Positions 1 to 11,499 are shown, counted from the first letter of the stretch. The stretch is 64,000 nucleotides of DNA from Candidatus Tectomicrobia bacterium (GCA_016192135.1 JACPUR010000037.1:54535-118534); one strand, 5' to 3'. Numbers and translations are program-made. Notes: a model not told the origin generated them from the letters alone.

Positions 1-348
1 GGCTTCAAGAAGAGCGGGCTGGGCTACTTCAAGCACTTCACCGGCCCCATCATCTGGCTCGCCCCCCTGATGGTGCCCATCGAGCTCATCTCGCACCTCG
101 CCCGGCCCCTCTCCCTCACGCTGCGGCTGTTCGGGAACATCACGGGAGAGGAGCTCGTCCTCGGCGTCCTCATGCTGCTGTGCCTGCAGATCTTCCTCCC
201 GCTGCCCTGGGCCATGCAGCTTTTCGCCATGTTCGGAAGCTTCATCCAGGCCTTTGTTTTCGTCCTCCTGTCCATGATATACATCGCCGGTTCGCTGGAA
301 GGCCACGAACACGATGAGCACGGGCATGAGGGCGCGCACGCCCACTAG
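1..348 (+). CDS. atpB: ATP synthase F0 subunit a (partial, C-terminal part)
   Basis: The reading frame is open from the first base, so the gene begins upstream of the window. The visible 115 residues are the C-terminal half of the membrane subunit a, which carries protons past the c-ring. The motif SLTLRLFGN contains the essential arginine that faces the c-ring carboxylate, and it is followed by [12 protein letters not shown] and two hydrophobic helices. The protein ends in a His/Glu-rich tail (about the last 17 residues, ending in HAH). atpE follows after 43 bases. The catalytic F1 genes do not follow, so the F0 a/c genes are split from the rest, as in many Deltaproteobacteria. Confidence 0.95.
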   Translation, partial: GFKKSGLGYFKHFTGPIIWLAPLMVPIELISHLARPLSLTLRLFGNITGEELVLGVLMLLCLQIFLPLPWAMQLFAMFGSFIQAFVFVLLSMIYIAGSLEGHEHDEHGHEGAHAH

Positions 349-391
349 CATCGGCGCCCGGCCGAAAAACCAGCACAAGGAGAAGAAACGG

Positions 392-715
392 ATGAAACTG
401 CTGACGAGTCTCGGACTTGCGCTCACCGCCCTGGCGGTCCTGGCTGGCGACGCCCTCGCTGCCGCAGCGGCGGACGCCGCTTCCGGGGCCCAGGTCCTGC
501 AGTGGAGGATCATCTCCTCCTCCTTCGCCCTGGCCATCGCCGCCGCCGCGGGCGCCTTCGCCCAGAGCCGGAGCATCGCCTCCGCCCTCGAGGGCTCGGC
601 CCGCAACCCCGGCGCGGCCGGCGACCTGCGCGTTTCGATGATCATCGGTCTGGCCCTCATCGAGTCGCTGGTCATCTACACGTTCGTCATCTGCCTCATC
701 ATCATCCTCGGCTAG
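392..715 (+). CDS. atpE: ATP synthase F0 subunit c (with signal-like N-terminus)
   Basis: This 107-residue protein is the proteolipid that forms the proton-driven rotor ring. It has two long hydrophobic helices joined by a polar loop with ARNPGAAG, and the proton-binding glutamate lies in LALIESLVIY of helix 2. Before helix 1 there is an extra hydrophobic segment (residues about 3-25, ending ALAAAAAD) that looks like a cleavable signal peptide. Long c subunits of this kind are known in several non-gammaproteobacterial groups. The ATG at 392 was chosen because GGAGAAG-like sequence (about 379-386) precedes it; an in-frame start at 314 would overlap atpB. Confidence 0.93.
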   Translation: MKLLTSLGLALTALAVLAGDALAAAAADAASGAQVLQWRIISSSFALAIAAAAGAFAQSRSIASALEGSARNPGAAGDLRVSMIIGLALIESLVIYTFVICLIIILG

Positions 716-781
716 GCGGTTTCCGGAGGATCGGGGGGAGGCGCCGCCGCCTCCCCCCGGCCTCCCGCCGGCGGCGCCCCC

Positions 782-1723
782 ATGGCAGGCAAGCGGAAGA
801 AGGCGAGCCCGGCCCGGCGGGGCCGGGGAGCGCCCTCCGCGCGCCCCAAGGGCCCGCCGAAGCCCTCCCGCGACCTCCATCAGCGCCTCGCCGCCTACGC
901 CTCGGCTCTGCGCGCCCTCGCGAAAGACGCCTCCGCCCGCGCCCTCCCCGCCGAGGTCGCCCGCCGCGCGGGCGTCCGCGTGGAGCGGTTCCTCGATGAC
1001 CTGGGCTATTCCCCGGCCGCGGCCGGGCGCAAGGGGGGTATCCCCCTCCGGCAGCTCCAGGAGCGGCTGGGGCGCCTCCGCGAGCCGAGGTCCCGGATAC
1101 CCGGCGTCACCGTGGGGCGGCTCTCCACCTACGCCCGGGTGCTGAACCGCATCGAGGAGGAAGGAAGCCGCGTCGTCTCCTCGGCCGAGCTCGCCCGCCG
1201 CTGCGGCCTGAACCCCGCCCAGATCCGCAAGGACCTGGCCTACTTCGGCGAGTTCGGGGTGCGCGGCAAGGGCTACGAGGTGCGCGACCTGAAGGCCAAC
1301 CTGCGCAGCATCCTGGGCGTCACCCGGGTCTGGAAGGTGGCGCTCGTCGGGGCGGGCAACCTGGGGCTGGCGCTGCTCTCCTATCGGGGGTTCCTCGCCC
1401 ACGGCTTCACCATCGATGCCGTGTTCGACAAGTTCCCGGACCAGGTCGCGCCGCTCAAGCCGGGCTGGCCGGCCGTGCGCCCGATGGAGGAGCTGGCGAA
1501 GGTGATCCGCGAGACGGGCATCCGCATCGGCATCGTTGCCGTGCCGAGCGAGAGCGCCCAGACGGTGGCGAACCAGCTCGTCGAGGCGGGGGTGAAGGGC
1601 ATCCTCAACTTCGCCCCCACGCAGATCACCGCGCCGCCCCACATCAAGGTGCAGACGGTCGAGCTCGGCAGCGAGCTCGAGCGGCTGGCCTTCTACGTCT
1701 CCCAGGAGCCGGGGGCCCATTGA
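782..1723 (+). CDS. rex: Redox-sensing transcriptional repressor Rex with an extra N-terminal winged-helix-like domain
   Basis: Rex repressors bind operators of respiratory and fermentative genes and release them when the NADH/NAD+ ratio rises. Residues about 110-177 are the canonical winged helix (ARRCGLNPAQIRKDL, then YFGEFGVRGKGYEV). Residues about 184-313 are the Rossmann domain with GAGNLGLALL. The protein is 313 residues, about 100 longer than usual. The additional part, residues about 31-98, aligns with the normal DNA-binding domain (RLAAYASALRAL against RLSTYARVLNRI; AEVARRAG against AELARRCG; DLGY against DLAY), so it looks like a diverged duplicate. The first 30 residues are Lys/Arg/Pro-rich. 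Its position after atpE fits control of energy genes. Confidence 0.9.
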   Translation: MAGKRKKASPARRGRGAPSARPKGPPKPSRDLHQRLAAYASALRALAKDASARALPAEVARRAGVRVERFLDDLGYSPAAAGRKGGIPLRQLQERLGRLREPRSRIPGVTVGRLSTYARVLNRIEEEGSRVVSSAELARRCGLNPAQIRKDLAYFGEFGVRGKGYEVRDLKANLRSILGVTRVWKVALVGAGNLGLALLSYRGFLAHGFTIDAVFDKFPDQVAPLKPGWPAVRPMEELAKVIRETGIRIGIVAVPSESAQTVANQLVEAGVKGILNFAPTQITAPPHIKVQTVELGSELERLAFYVSQEPGAH

Positions 1724-1734
1724 GAGAGGACGCC

Positions 1735-2487
1735 GTGGCCTCCCCCGCCCGCTCCTGGATCCTGGGGATCGACACCTCCGGGGCGGCCGGGGGGCTCGCC
1801 CTGCTCGCCGTGGAGGGAGAGAGGCTCGCCGCGCGGCAGCTCGAGACGCGCGCGCGCGGGGCGCGGGCCCTTCTCCCGGCGCTCGACGCGCTCCTCCGCG
1901 AAGCCGGTGTCCGCCGGGAGGATTTGGCCGCCATCGGCGCGGCGATCGGGCCCGGGACCTTCACCGGCCTGCGGATCGGCCTCTCCACCGCCAAGGGGCT
2001 CGCGCTGGGCTTGGGGATTCCGCTCTACGGCGTCCCCTCTCTCGATGCGCTCGCGCTCGAGGCCTGGCTCGAATGGAGGGGCGCGCCGGAGGGGGAAGCT
2101 CCGCGCTGGATACTCGCTTTCCGGGACGCCCGGCAAGGGGAGCTCTTTTGGGCGTTGTTCGCCGCGCCGGCCCGGCCGGACCGCCTCCCCCGCCGCGAGA
2201 GCGAGGACGGCGTGGATGCGCCCCCGAAAATCCCGCTCCCCGCTGGGGGCCCCATCCTGGCGGCGGGGTCGGATGCGCCGTTCCCGTCGGCGTGGGAGGA
2301 TGCCCGGGTCCGGCACGCGGCGTTCTCGACGGCCGCCCCGGCGGCGGCCCGGCTGGCCCGGGAGGCGCTGCGGCGGGGGGATCCGCCCGCCCCGCCGGGC
2401 CTCGAGCCGCGCTATGGGCGGTTGCCCCGCGCCATGACTCAATGGGGGCCTCCGCCGGGTATTGACCCCGGGCGCACTTTGGCCTAG
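1735..2487 (+). CDS. tsaB: tRNA threonylcarbamoyladenosine biosynthesis protein TsaB
   Basis: TsaB is the non-catalytic partner of TsaD in forming t6A37 on tRNAs reading ANN codons. The N-terminal ASKHA-fold segment is clear: ILGIDTSG, then IGPGTFTGLRIGLSTAKGLA, the family signature. The C-terminal half is Pro/Arg-rich and diverged. GTG 1735 is preferred over an upstream TTG at 1720 because GAGAGAGGA (1722-1730) sits four bases before it. The gene starts 12 bases after the rex stop, so the two are probably cotranscribed. Length is about 250 residues, normal for the family. Confidence 0.9.
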   Translation: MASPARSWILGIDTSGAAGGLALLAVEGERLAARQLETRARGARALLPALDALLREAGVRREDLAAIGAAIGPGTFTGLRIGLSTAKGLALGLGIPLYGVPSLDALALEAWLEWRGAPEGEAPRWILAFRDARQGELFWALFAAPARPDRLPRRESEDGVDAPPKIPLPAGGPILAAGSDAPFPSAWEDARVRHAAFSTAAPAAARLAREALRRGDPPAPPGLEPRYGRLPRAMTQWGPPPGIDPGRTLA

Positions 2488-2577
2488 TTTCAGACATGGA
2501 GTACCGAAAACCCCTTTCTTAGCGGCGGCTCAGCGGTTCCGCCGCGCAGACTGTCTTCCTAGCAGGGAGGGCGCGCC

Positions 2578-2793
2578 ATGCAGACCGGGCAGATGCAGGC
2601 TTCCGGGCAATGCAAAGCATCATCCGCCGACGAACTCAGCCGCCTGAAGAACGAGCACCACGATCTGGACGAGAAGATTGCCCGCCTCGAAAGCGTTCGA
2701 TTCCCTACCCCCGAGGAAGAGCGGGAGATCAAGGAGCTCAAGAAACAGAAGCTGTCCCTGAAGGACCGGATCGAGTGCCTGGCAAAGACCTAA
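2578..2793 (+). CDS. DUF465 (YdcH-like) small coiled-coil protein
   Basis: A 71-residue charged protein whose central part (LKNEHHDLDEKIARLE, then EEEREIKELKKQKLSLKDRI) matches the DUF465/YdcH family of short helical hairpins. Heptad-like spacing of Leu/Ile suggests an antiparallel coiled coil. The biological role of the family is not established. An AGGGAGG ribosome-binding site lies seven bases upstream. The gene stands alone between tsaB and the ilv operon, with about 90 bases before it and about 320 after it. Confidence 0.8.
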   Translation: MQTGQMQASGQCKASSADELSRLKNEHHDLDEKIARLESVRFPTPEEEREIKELKKQKLSLKDRIECLAKT

Positions 2794-3114
2794 AGTCCGG
2801 AACCCGGCGGGCCGACAAGCCATTGGAATGAGGGCGCTTGACCGCGAACCCTCCATTCAGTAGACTTCCGCGGTTGCCGTCACCGCCCTGGGGGGGGCAT
2901 TGAGGAGCTACCCTCTTGGCGGATTTCTCCTCCCATAAGGATCAAGGCCAGATGGATCCGAGGGCCGTTTCGAGGGTTAGGGAGTCTATCGTAGGGAGGG
3001 GATGGAGCGCCCGTGTGCTCCGTCCCCTGATCATCCCCTAGCGCATCGAAACCGGTTTCCCGGATTCACCCCATCGCCCGCGGCCACCAGATGCCCTGGC
3101 GTGGAGGAAAGGCC
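2794..3114 (+). other. Intergenic leader of the ilv operon with one hairpin
   Basis: About 320 bases without a convincing gene. An imperfect hairpin GGGGATGGAGC / GCTCCGTCCCC (2998-3008 with 3017-3027, one G-T pair) lies about 90 bases before ilvB. No U-run follows it, so it is not a typical intrinsic terminator. No T-box, SAM or other known riboswitch pattern was recognised. It may be the 5' untranslated leader of ilvB. Confidence 0.4.
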
Positions 3115-4875
3115 TTGAGCACCAAAGCGAAGCAACCCATTCCCATCAAATCGTCCAGGATCTCGGGCGCCGAGATCATCTACCGCTCCCTCGAGCGCGA
3201 GGGCGTGAAGTACGTCTTCGGCCATCCGGGGGCGGTTCTCCTGACCCTGCTGGATCTCTTTCTCAAGAAGCACGACGTCCGGCACATCCTCACCCGCCAC
3301 GAGCAATGCGCCGCCCACATGGCCGAGGGCTACGCCCGGGCGAGCGGCGGGGTGGGCGTCTGCCTCGTCACCTCGGGGCCCGGCGCGACCAACCTCATCA
3401 CCGGCATCACCGACGCCTACATGGACTCCATCCCCATCGTCTGCCTGACGGGCCAGGTGTCCACCGCCATGGTGGGCAACGACGCCTTCCAGGAAGCCGA
3501 CATCGTGGGGATGACCCGCACCGTCACGAAGCACAGCTACCTCGTGAGGCGCACGGCGGACCTCCCCCGGGCGCTCCAGGAGGCCTTCTACATCGCCCGC
3601 ACGGGGCGGCCCGGGCCCGTCCTCGTGGACATCCCCAAGGACGTGCTCCTGGGCGAGGCCGCCTTCGATCTGCCCGAGGAGCCGGACATCCGGGGCTACA
3701 AGCCCACCACGCGCGGGCACCCGCGCCAGATCGAAAAGGTGGCGGCGGCCATCGCCGAGGCGAAGCAGCCCATCCTCTACGTGGGCGGGGGGGCCATCCA
3801 CGCCGAAGCCCACGTGGAGATACTGAAGCTCGCCGAGACGGCGGACATCCCCGTGACCTACACCCTGCTGGGCGCGGGCTCCTTCCCCAGCGCGCACCCG
3901 CTCTCGCTCGGCATGCTCGGGATGCACGGCACGGCCTACGCCAACTTCGCCGTGTGCGAATGCGACCTGCTCATCGCCGTCGGGGCCCGCTTCGACGACC
4001 GGGTGACGGGCAAGCTCTCGGAATTCGCCTCCCGGGCCAAGATCATCCACATCGACATCGACCCCACCGCCATCGGCAAGAACAAGCACGCCGACATCCC
4101 CGTGGTGGGCGACGCCCGCCTGGTGCTCCACGAGCTCAACAAGCTCCTGAAGGCGCAGGAGCGCCCCCTCTGGCGCAAGCGCGTCGACAAGCTCAAGGAA
4201 GACTACCCCCTCGTCTTCGACGAGCAGCGCTCGCCCATCAAGCCCCAGGACGCCATCCTCACCCTGAGCCAGGAGGTGGGCGACCGGGCCATCATCACGA
4301 CCGAGGTGGGCCAGCACCAGATGTGGGCGGCCCAGTTCTATAACTTCACCTTCCCCCGCCAGTTCATCTCCTCGGGCGGGCTCGGCACCATGGGCTTCGG
4401 CTTCCCGGCCGCCATCGGCGCCGCCCTGGCGCGGCCCGACAAGCTGGCCATCGACATCGCCGGGGACGGGAGTTTCCAGATGGTGATGCAGGAGTTGGCG
4501 ACGGCGATGCAGTACGGCATCCCGGCCAAGGTCTTCCTGCTGAACAACGCCTCGCTCGGCATGGTCCGGCAGTGGCAGGACCTCTTCATGGATCGCCGCT
4601 TCAGCGAGGTGGGCCTGGAGGTCTCGCCCGACTACGTCAAGCTGGCCGAGGCCTTCGGCGCCTCGGGCCTGCGCATCACCGACCGGGAGGAGCTGCGCCC
4701 CGCCATCCGGAAGATGATCGAGACGCCGGGCCCCTTCATCCTCGACGTGGTGGTGGACCCGGACGAGCTGGTCTTCCCGATGGTGCCCGCCGGTGCGGCG
4801 CTCAAGGACATGATCGTCCGCGACGGCCGCAAGCCGAGCCTCAGCGGCAAGCTCAGCGCCCTGCCGGACAACTAG
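3115..4875 (+). CDS. ilvB: Acetolactate synthase large subunit, copy 1
   Basis: ThDP-, FAD- and Mg-dependent enzyme joining two pyruvates (or pyruvate and 2-ketobutyrate) in the first common step of Val/Leu/Ile synthesis. The catalytic glutamate is in LTRHEQCAAHMAEGYARASG. The ThDP/Mg motif is AGDGSFQMVMQELATAMQYG with downstream LLNN. LGMVRQWQDLF carries the tryptophan associated with 2-ketobutyrate preference. TTG 3115 is chosen as start because GGAGGAAA (3103-3110) sits at the right distance; an in-frame ATG at 3091 lacks a ribosome-binding site. Eleven bases separate it from a second, clearly related large-subunit gene. Confidence 0.93.
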   Translation: MSTKAKQPIPIKSSRISGAEIIYRSLEREGVKYVFGHPGAVLLTLLDLFLKKHDVRHILTRHEQCAAHMAEGYARASGGVGVCLVTSGPGATNLITGITDAYMDSIPIVCLTGQVSTAMVGNDAFQEADIVGMTRTVTKHSYLVRRTADLPRALQEAFYIARTGRPGPVLVDIPKDVLLGEAAFDLPEEPDIRGYKPTTRGHPRQIEKVAAAIAEAKQPILYVGGGAIHAEAHVEILKLAETADIPVTYTLLGAGSFPSAHPLSLGMLGMHGTAYANFAVCECDLLIAVGARFDDRVTGKLSEFASRAKIIHIDIDPTAIGKNKHADIPVVGDARLVLHELNKLLKAQERPLWRKRVDKLKEDYPLVFDEQRSPIKPQDAILTLSQEVGDRAIITTEVGQHQMWAAQFYNFTFPRQFISSGGLGTMGFGFPAAIGAALARPDKLAIDIAGDGSFQMVMQELATAMQYGIPAKVFLLNNASLGMVRQWQDLFMDRRFSEVGLEVSPDYVKLAEAFGASGLRITDREELRPAIRKMIETPGPFILDVVVDPDELVFPMVPAGAALKDMIVRDGRKPSLSGKLSALPDN

Positions 4876-4886
4876 GAGAAACGGAC

Positions 4887-6577
<1,691 letters not shown>

Positions 6578-6581
<4 letters not shown>

Positions 6582-7081
6582 GGCAGATCTACTCGATCCT
6601 CGTGAACAACCACCCGGGCGTCCTCTCCCACGTGGCGGGGCTGTTCACGCGCCGGGGCTACAACATCGAGAGCATCGCGGCCGGGCCCACGGAGAACACC
6701 AGCGTCACCCGAATCGTCATCGTCGCGTTCGGCGAGCAGCACGAGCTCGAGCAGATCGCCAAGCAGCTCCGCAAGCTCTACGACGTCCGCGACGTCCAGC
6801 AGGTGCCCTACAACCGCTCGGTCACGCGGGAGCTCCTGCTGGCCACGATCAACGCCGGCCCGGAGAGGCGGGGCGAAGTGTTCCAGCTCGCCACCGCCTT
6901 CGGGGCCCACGTCGTCAGCGTCTCGGACGAGAGCGTCACCCTCGAGGCGAGCGGCAACGACCACAAGATCCGCACCCTGCTCAAGAGTTTCGAGCGCTAC
7001 GGCATCGCCCAGGTGGCGCGGACGGGCATGATCGCCCTCCCCTACACCGGCATGCCTTCCGATTGGGAGCCCCCGGCCTGA
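6578..7081 (+). CDS. ilvN: Acetolactate synthase small (regulatory) subunit, copy 1
   Basis: Regulatory ACT-domain subunit that stimulates the large subunit and confers end-product (valine-type) inhibition. The N-terminal ACT domain reads [20 protein letters not shown], with [15 protein letters not shown] following. The C-terminal ALS_ss_C part includes [11 protein letters not shown] and [15 protein letters not shown]. At 167 residues it has the usual length. It overlaps the previous gene by four bases and the next by one (TGATG), so all four ilv genes are probably coupled. Confidence 0.93.
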
Positions 7082-7608
7082 TGAGCGAGGAAGAGAAGAA
7101 CGGCGGCCCGAGCCACACCATCGCCGTCCTCGTGGAGAACAAGTTCGGCGTCCTGGCCAAGGTGGCCAGCCTGTTCAGCGCCCGCGGCTACAACATCGAC
7201 AGCCTCTCGGTGGGCACGACGCAGGACCCGACCGTCTCCCGCATCACCCTGGTGACGCGCGGCGACGAGCGCGTCCTCGAGCAGATCCGCAAGCAGCTCA
7301 GCAAGCTCATCGACACCATCAAGGTGATGGACATGGTGAAGGAGGACACCGTCCAGCGCGAGATGATGCTGGTCAAGGTGTCCGCCCCCCGGACCGCGCG
7401 GGCCGAGATTCTCCAGATCGTCGAGGTGTTCCGGGCGCGCATCGTGGATCTCTCGGCCGAGACGCTCATCATCGAGATCACCGGCGACGACGGGAAGATC
7501 GGCGCCTTCCTCGAGCTCCTCGCCCCGTTCGGCATCAAGGAGATCGCCCGGACGGGCAAGGCGGCGCTCAGCCGGGGGCCCAAGACCCTCAAGAGCGCCA
7601 AAGGTTGA
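7081..7608 (+). CDS. ilvN: Acetolactate synthase small (regulatory) subunit, copy 2
   Basis: A 175-residue second regulatory subunit: [20 protein letters not shown] in the ACT domain, then [17 protein letters not shown], and a C-terminal half with [13 protein letters not shown] and [14 protein letters not shown]. It diverges from copy 1 mainly in the C-terminal half and has an extended Lys-rich tail. The ATG overlaps the stop of copy 1 by one base, which fixes this start rather than the in-frame ATG at 7063. The order large-large-small-small suggests each small subunit could pair with one large subunit, but which pairs with which is unknown. Confidence 0.93.
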   Translation: MSEEEKNGGPSHTIAVLVENKFGVLAKVASLFSARGYNIDSLSVGTTQDPTVSRITLVTRGDERVLEQIRKQLSKLIDTIKVMDMVKEDTVQREMMLVKVSAPRTARAEILQIVEVFRARIVDLSAETLIIEITGDDGKIGAFLELLAPFGIKEIARTGKAALSRGPKTLKSAKG

Positions 7609-7613
7609 CCGCC

Positions 7614-8267
7614 GTGGCCGAACCGAAGCAGGCGCGCAAGCGCCCCCCCATCGCGCGCGAGGGGTGGGGCTATCTCATCGCGTTCACCCTGCTCGCCCTC
7701 ATCTCGGCCTACTGGGAAGGGTGGATCTGGTCGGCCGCCTTCGCCGCGGCGGCCCTGCTCATCGCCGGCTTCTTCCGCGACCCCGAGCGGACCCCTCCCC
7801 GGGAGCCGGGGGCCGTCCTCGCCCCGGCGGACGGGCGGGTCGTGGCGGTCGAAAGGCTGGAGGGGGGCGGGAGCGCCGTCGCCATCTTCCTCTCGCCCCT
7901 GGACGTGCACATCAATCGCTCCCCCGTCGCCGGCCGCATCCTCTGCGCGGAGCACCAAAGGGGGCGCTTCCTGGCCGCGTACAACCCGGAGTGCAAGGAC
8001 GTCAACGAGCGGAACACGCTCGACATCGGGACCGCTTCGGGGGAGAATTTCCAGGTGGTGCAGATCGCCGGCGTCCTCGCCCGCCGGATCGTCACCTGGT
8101 GCCGGGTCGGCGACGAGCTCGAGGCGGGCGAGCGCTTCGGCCTCATCCAGTTCGGCTCGCGGACGGACCTGCACCTCCCCCCGGGCTACGCACCTTGCAT
8201 CGAGCCAGGGGCGAAGGTCCGCGGAGGAGAGACCATCGTTGCAAGAAAACGTCCGCATCCGGGATAG
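7614..8267 (+). CDS. psd: Phosphatidylserine decarboxylase (short, pyruvoyl-dependent type)
   Basis: Converts phosphatidylserine to phosphatidylethanolamine at the inner membrane. The 217-residue protein is the short archaeal-like form: a membrane-anchoring hydrophobic N-terminus (residues about 18-53), the substrate-site region FLSPLDVHINRSPV, and the self-cleavage site QFGSRTDLHLPPG. Ser182 there should become the pyruvoyl group. GTG 7614 is preferred; a TTG at 7605 would leave no space after AAAGG. The gene abuts ilvN and overlaps pssA by 29 bases, so the two phospholipid enzymes are made together. Confidence 0.92.
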   Translation: MAEPKQARKRPPIAREGWGYLIAFTLLALISAYWEGWIWSAAFAAAALLIAGFFRDPERTPPREPGAVLAPADGRVVAVERLEGGGSAVAIFLSPLDVHINRSPVAGRILCAEHQRGRFLAAYNPECKDVNERNTLDIGTASGENFQVVQIAGVLARRIVTWCRVGDELEAGERFGLIQFGSRTDLHLPPGYAPCIEPGAKVRGGETIVARKRPHPG

Positions 8268-9060
8268 GTTCCGCGGGCGGTTCCGCCGCAGGAGGCGCCG
8301 GGGCCGGGGCTCCTTCAAGCGCGGCGTCTTCCTGCTCCCGAACCTCCTGACGACGGGGAGCCTGTTCATCGGCTTCTACGCCATCATCGCGTCCATCCAG
8401 GGGAACTACTGGCACGCCTCCCTGGCCATCCTCGGCGCCATCATCCTCGACGGGATGGACGGCACTGTCGCGCGCCTCACGAAGAGCGCGAGCCCCTTCG
8501 GGCTTCAGTACGACTCCCTGTGCGACCTCACCGCCTTCGGCGTCGCGCCCGCCATCCTCATCTACAACTGGGCGCTGGCCCCCTTCGGCCGCTTCGGCTG
8601 GCTGGCCGCCTTCGTCTTCGTCGCCTGCGGCGCCCTCCGCCTGGCGCGCTTCAACGTGCTGGCCCAGAGCGGCGAGGGCGCGAGCGACTTCCGGGGCCTG
8701 CCGATCCCGGCGGCGGCGGGCGTGCTGGCCTCCACGATCTACCTCACGGAGGACTTCCGCCTTCACGCGCTCGTCCCTCATGCCCTCGTGGCGGCCGCCG
8801 CCTATGCACTCGCCTTCCTCATGGTGAGCACCGTCCGCTACCGGAGCTTCAAGAAGCTCGACGGCCCGCTGCGGCGGCCCTTCCGCGTCCTGGTCGGGGC
8901 CGTGCTGGCCCTCTTCGTCGCCGCGGCGGCGCCCCAGGTGGTGGCCTTCGCGGTCATGACGGGCTATGCGGCCTCCGGGCCCCTGCTGGTTCTCCTGCGG
9001 ATGCGCCGCCCCCGGGAGGGCGCCTCCCAGCCGGAAGAGGCCTCCCCCCCCGGCCCCTGA
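8239..9060 (+). CDS. pssA: CDP-diacylglycerol-serine O-phosphatidyltransferase
   Basis: Makes phosphatidylserine from CDP-diacylglycerol and serine, feeding the adjacent decarboxylase. The CDP-alcohol phosphotransferase signature is complete: DGMDGTVARLTK, then SPFGLQYDSLCD with its conserved aspartates. About seven hydrophobic helices follow a strongly basic N-terminus (residues 6-23 are nearly all Arg/Gly/Lys). The TTG start at 8239 is supported by GCGGAGGAGA about six bases upstream. Length 273 residues. The C-terminal tail after the last helix is Arg/Pro-rich. Confidence 0.92.
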   Translation: MQENVRIRDRFRGRFRRRRRRGRGSFKRGVFLLPNLLTTGSLFIGFYAIIASIQGNYWHASLAILGAIILDGMDGTVARLTKSASPFGLQYDSLCDLTAFGVAPAILIYNWALAPFGRFGWLAAFVFVACGALRLARFNVLAQSGEGASDFRGLPIPAAAGVLASTIYLTEDFRLHALVPHALVAAAAYALAFLMVSTVRYRSFKKLDGPLRRPFRVLVGAVLALFVAAAAPQVVAFAVMTGYAASGPLLVLLRMRRPREGASQPEEASPPGP

Positions 9061-9105
9061 GCTTTTTGGCCCCTCGCGCTTCGGGCCCACCCTCGGCTGC
9101 GCATC

Positions 9106-9139
9106 TTGACAAGGCTTCCGCCCCTGCCATATTTGGCAG
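9106..9139 (+). promoter_or_regulatory. Sigma-70-like promoter with dyad over the -10, before ugd
   Basis: TTGACA at 9106-9111 and CATATT at 9128-9133 with a 16-base spacer resemble a sigma-70 promoter. A perfect 6-bp inverted repeat, CTGCCA (9124-9129) and TGGCAG (9134-9139), spans the -10 element and could be an operator. This is the first clear promoter after the ilv-psd-pssA block, and it lies 70-100 bases before the ugd start. Confidence 0.5.
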
Positions 9140-9205
9140 CGGCTTTATGGAGAGGAAAACACTCCCTCTCAGGTATTTCCCTGAGCAGGAAAGGATTTTA
9201 TACAA

Positions 9206-10542
9206 ATGAATATATGCGTCATCGGCTCCGGCTACGTGGGTCTGGTCACCGGAGCCGTATTCGCCGACATGGGCAACGATGTCATTTGCGTGGACGTCGA
9301 CGAGAACCGGATCAGGACCCTCCAGAAGGGCGAATGCCCCATCTACGAACCCCGCCTCCCCGAGATGATCTCCCACAACCGCCGCGAGGGCCGGCTCGAA
9401 TTCACCACCTCGACCGCCTTCGCCGTCCGCCGCAGCGAGATTGTCTTCATCTGCGTGGGCACCCCGCCCAAGGAAGACGGACGGACGGATCTCTCCCAGG
9501 TCGAGGCCGCCTCCAGGGACATCGCCGAGGCCCTGCACGAGTCCAAGATCATCGTGACCAAGAGCACCGTCCCCGTGGGGACGGGGGACTTCGTCCGCAA
9601 TGTCATCGAGGCCCACCGGCACAACGGCACCCCCTTCGAGGTGGTCAGCAACCCCGAGTTCCTGCGGGAGGGCCAGGCCATCCGGGACACGCTCCAGCCG
9701 GACCGCATCGTGATCGGCACCTCCTCCAAGGAGGCCGCGGCCCGCTTGTCGGAGCTGTACCGCCCGCTGGAGCGCCCCATCCTCATCACGGACATGCACA
9801 GCGCGGAGATCATCAAGTACGCCTCGAACGCCTTCCTCGCCACCAAGATCAGCTTCATCAATTCGGTCGCGAATCTCTGCGAGCGCGCGGGGGCGGACGT
9901 CAAGGCCGTGGCCAAGGGGATCGGGGCCGACGCGCGCATCGGCAGCGCCTTCCTCGAGGCGGGGCTGGGCTACGGGGGCTCGTGCTTCCCCAAGGACGTG
10001 GACTCACTCCTGCACACCTCGCAGGATTTCGGCGCGCCCTTCGAGATTCTCACGAGCGTCACCGCGGAGAACGACTCCCGCGTCCCCCGTTTCGCGCAGC
10101 GCGTCATCGACCGCCTGAGCAACGGCGGCCCCAGGCCGCTCTCGGGACGGAGCATCGCCATCCTCGGCCTCGCCTTCAAGCCCGACACCGACGACATGCG
10201 CGAGGCCAAGAGCGTGGAGATCTGCTCCCTGCTCCAGAAGGCCGGGGCGGCCCTCCGCGCCTACGACCCCGTCGCCGTCGAGAAGGCCAAGCCCATCATC
10301 GGCGAGGAGAACGTCGAGTACTGCCGGAACGCCTACGAGGCGGTCCAGGGGGCTGACGCCGCCGTCATCGTCACCGAGTGGCGCGAGTTCATCCAGCTCA
10401 ACCTCTCGCGGCTGCGCGACGCCATGAGCCAGCCCATCATCTTCGACGGGCGCAACATCTACCCTCCCGAGCAGGTGGCCGCCGCCGGCATCGAGTACCA
10501 CAGCATCGGACGGCCCTCGGCCGCCCCCAAGGAGAACGCATA

Positions 10543-10543
<1 letters not shown>
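9206..10543 (+). CDS. ugd: UDP-glucose 6-dehydrogenase
   Basis: Oxidises UDP-glucose to UDP-glucuronate using two NAD+. The N-terminal Rossmann motif is [20 protein letters not shown]. The catalytic cysteine is Cys260 in [11 protein letters not shown], with the conserved substrate-site NPEFLREG and the C-terminal UDP-binding domain ([15 protein letters not shown]). Length 445 residues is normal. An AGGAAAGG ribosome-binding site precedes the ATG. The next gene uses the product, so the two form a short UDP-glucuronate to UDP-xylose route for surface polysaccharide or LPS. Confidence 0.95.

Positions 10544-11495
<952 letters not shown>

Positions 11496-11499
<4 letters not shown>

Noticed and set aside
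242-1720. Long minus-strand open frame (492 codons) opposite atpE and rex
   Set aside because: It is the antisense shadow expected in a 70% GC genome. It lacks any family motif, and the + strand genes are clear.
2880-2940. Possible ilv leader peptide (TTG start, about 12 codons with Leu-Leu) before ilvB
   Set aside because: Few branched-chain codons, no convincing ribosome-binding site, and the downstream hairpin has no U-run, so attenuation is not supported.
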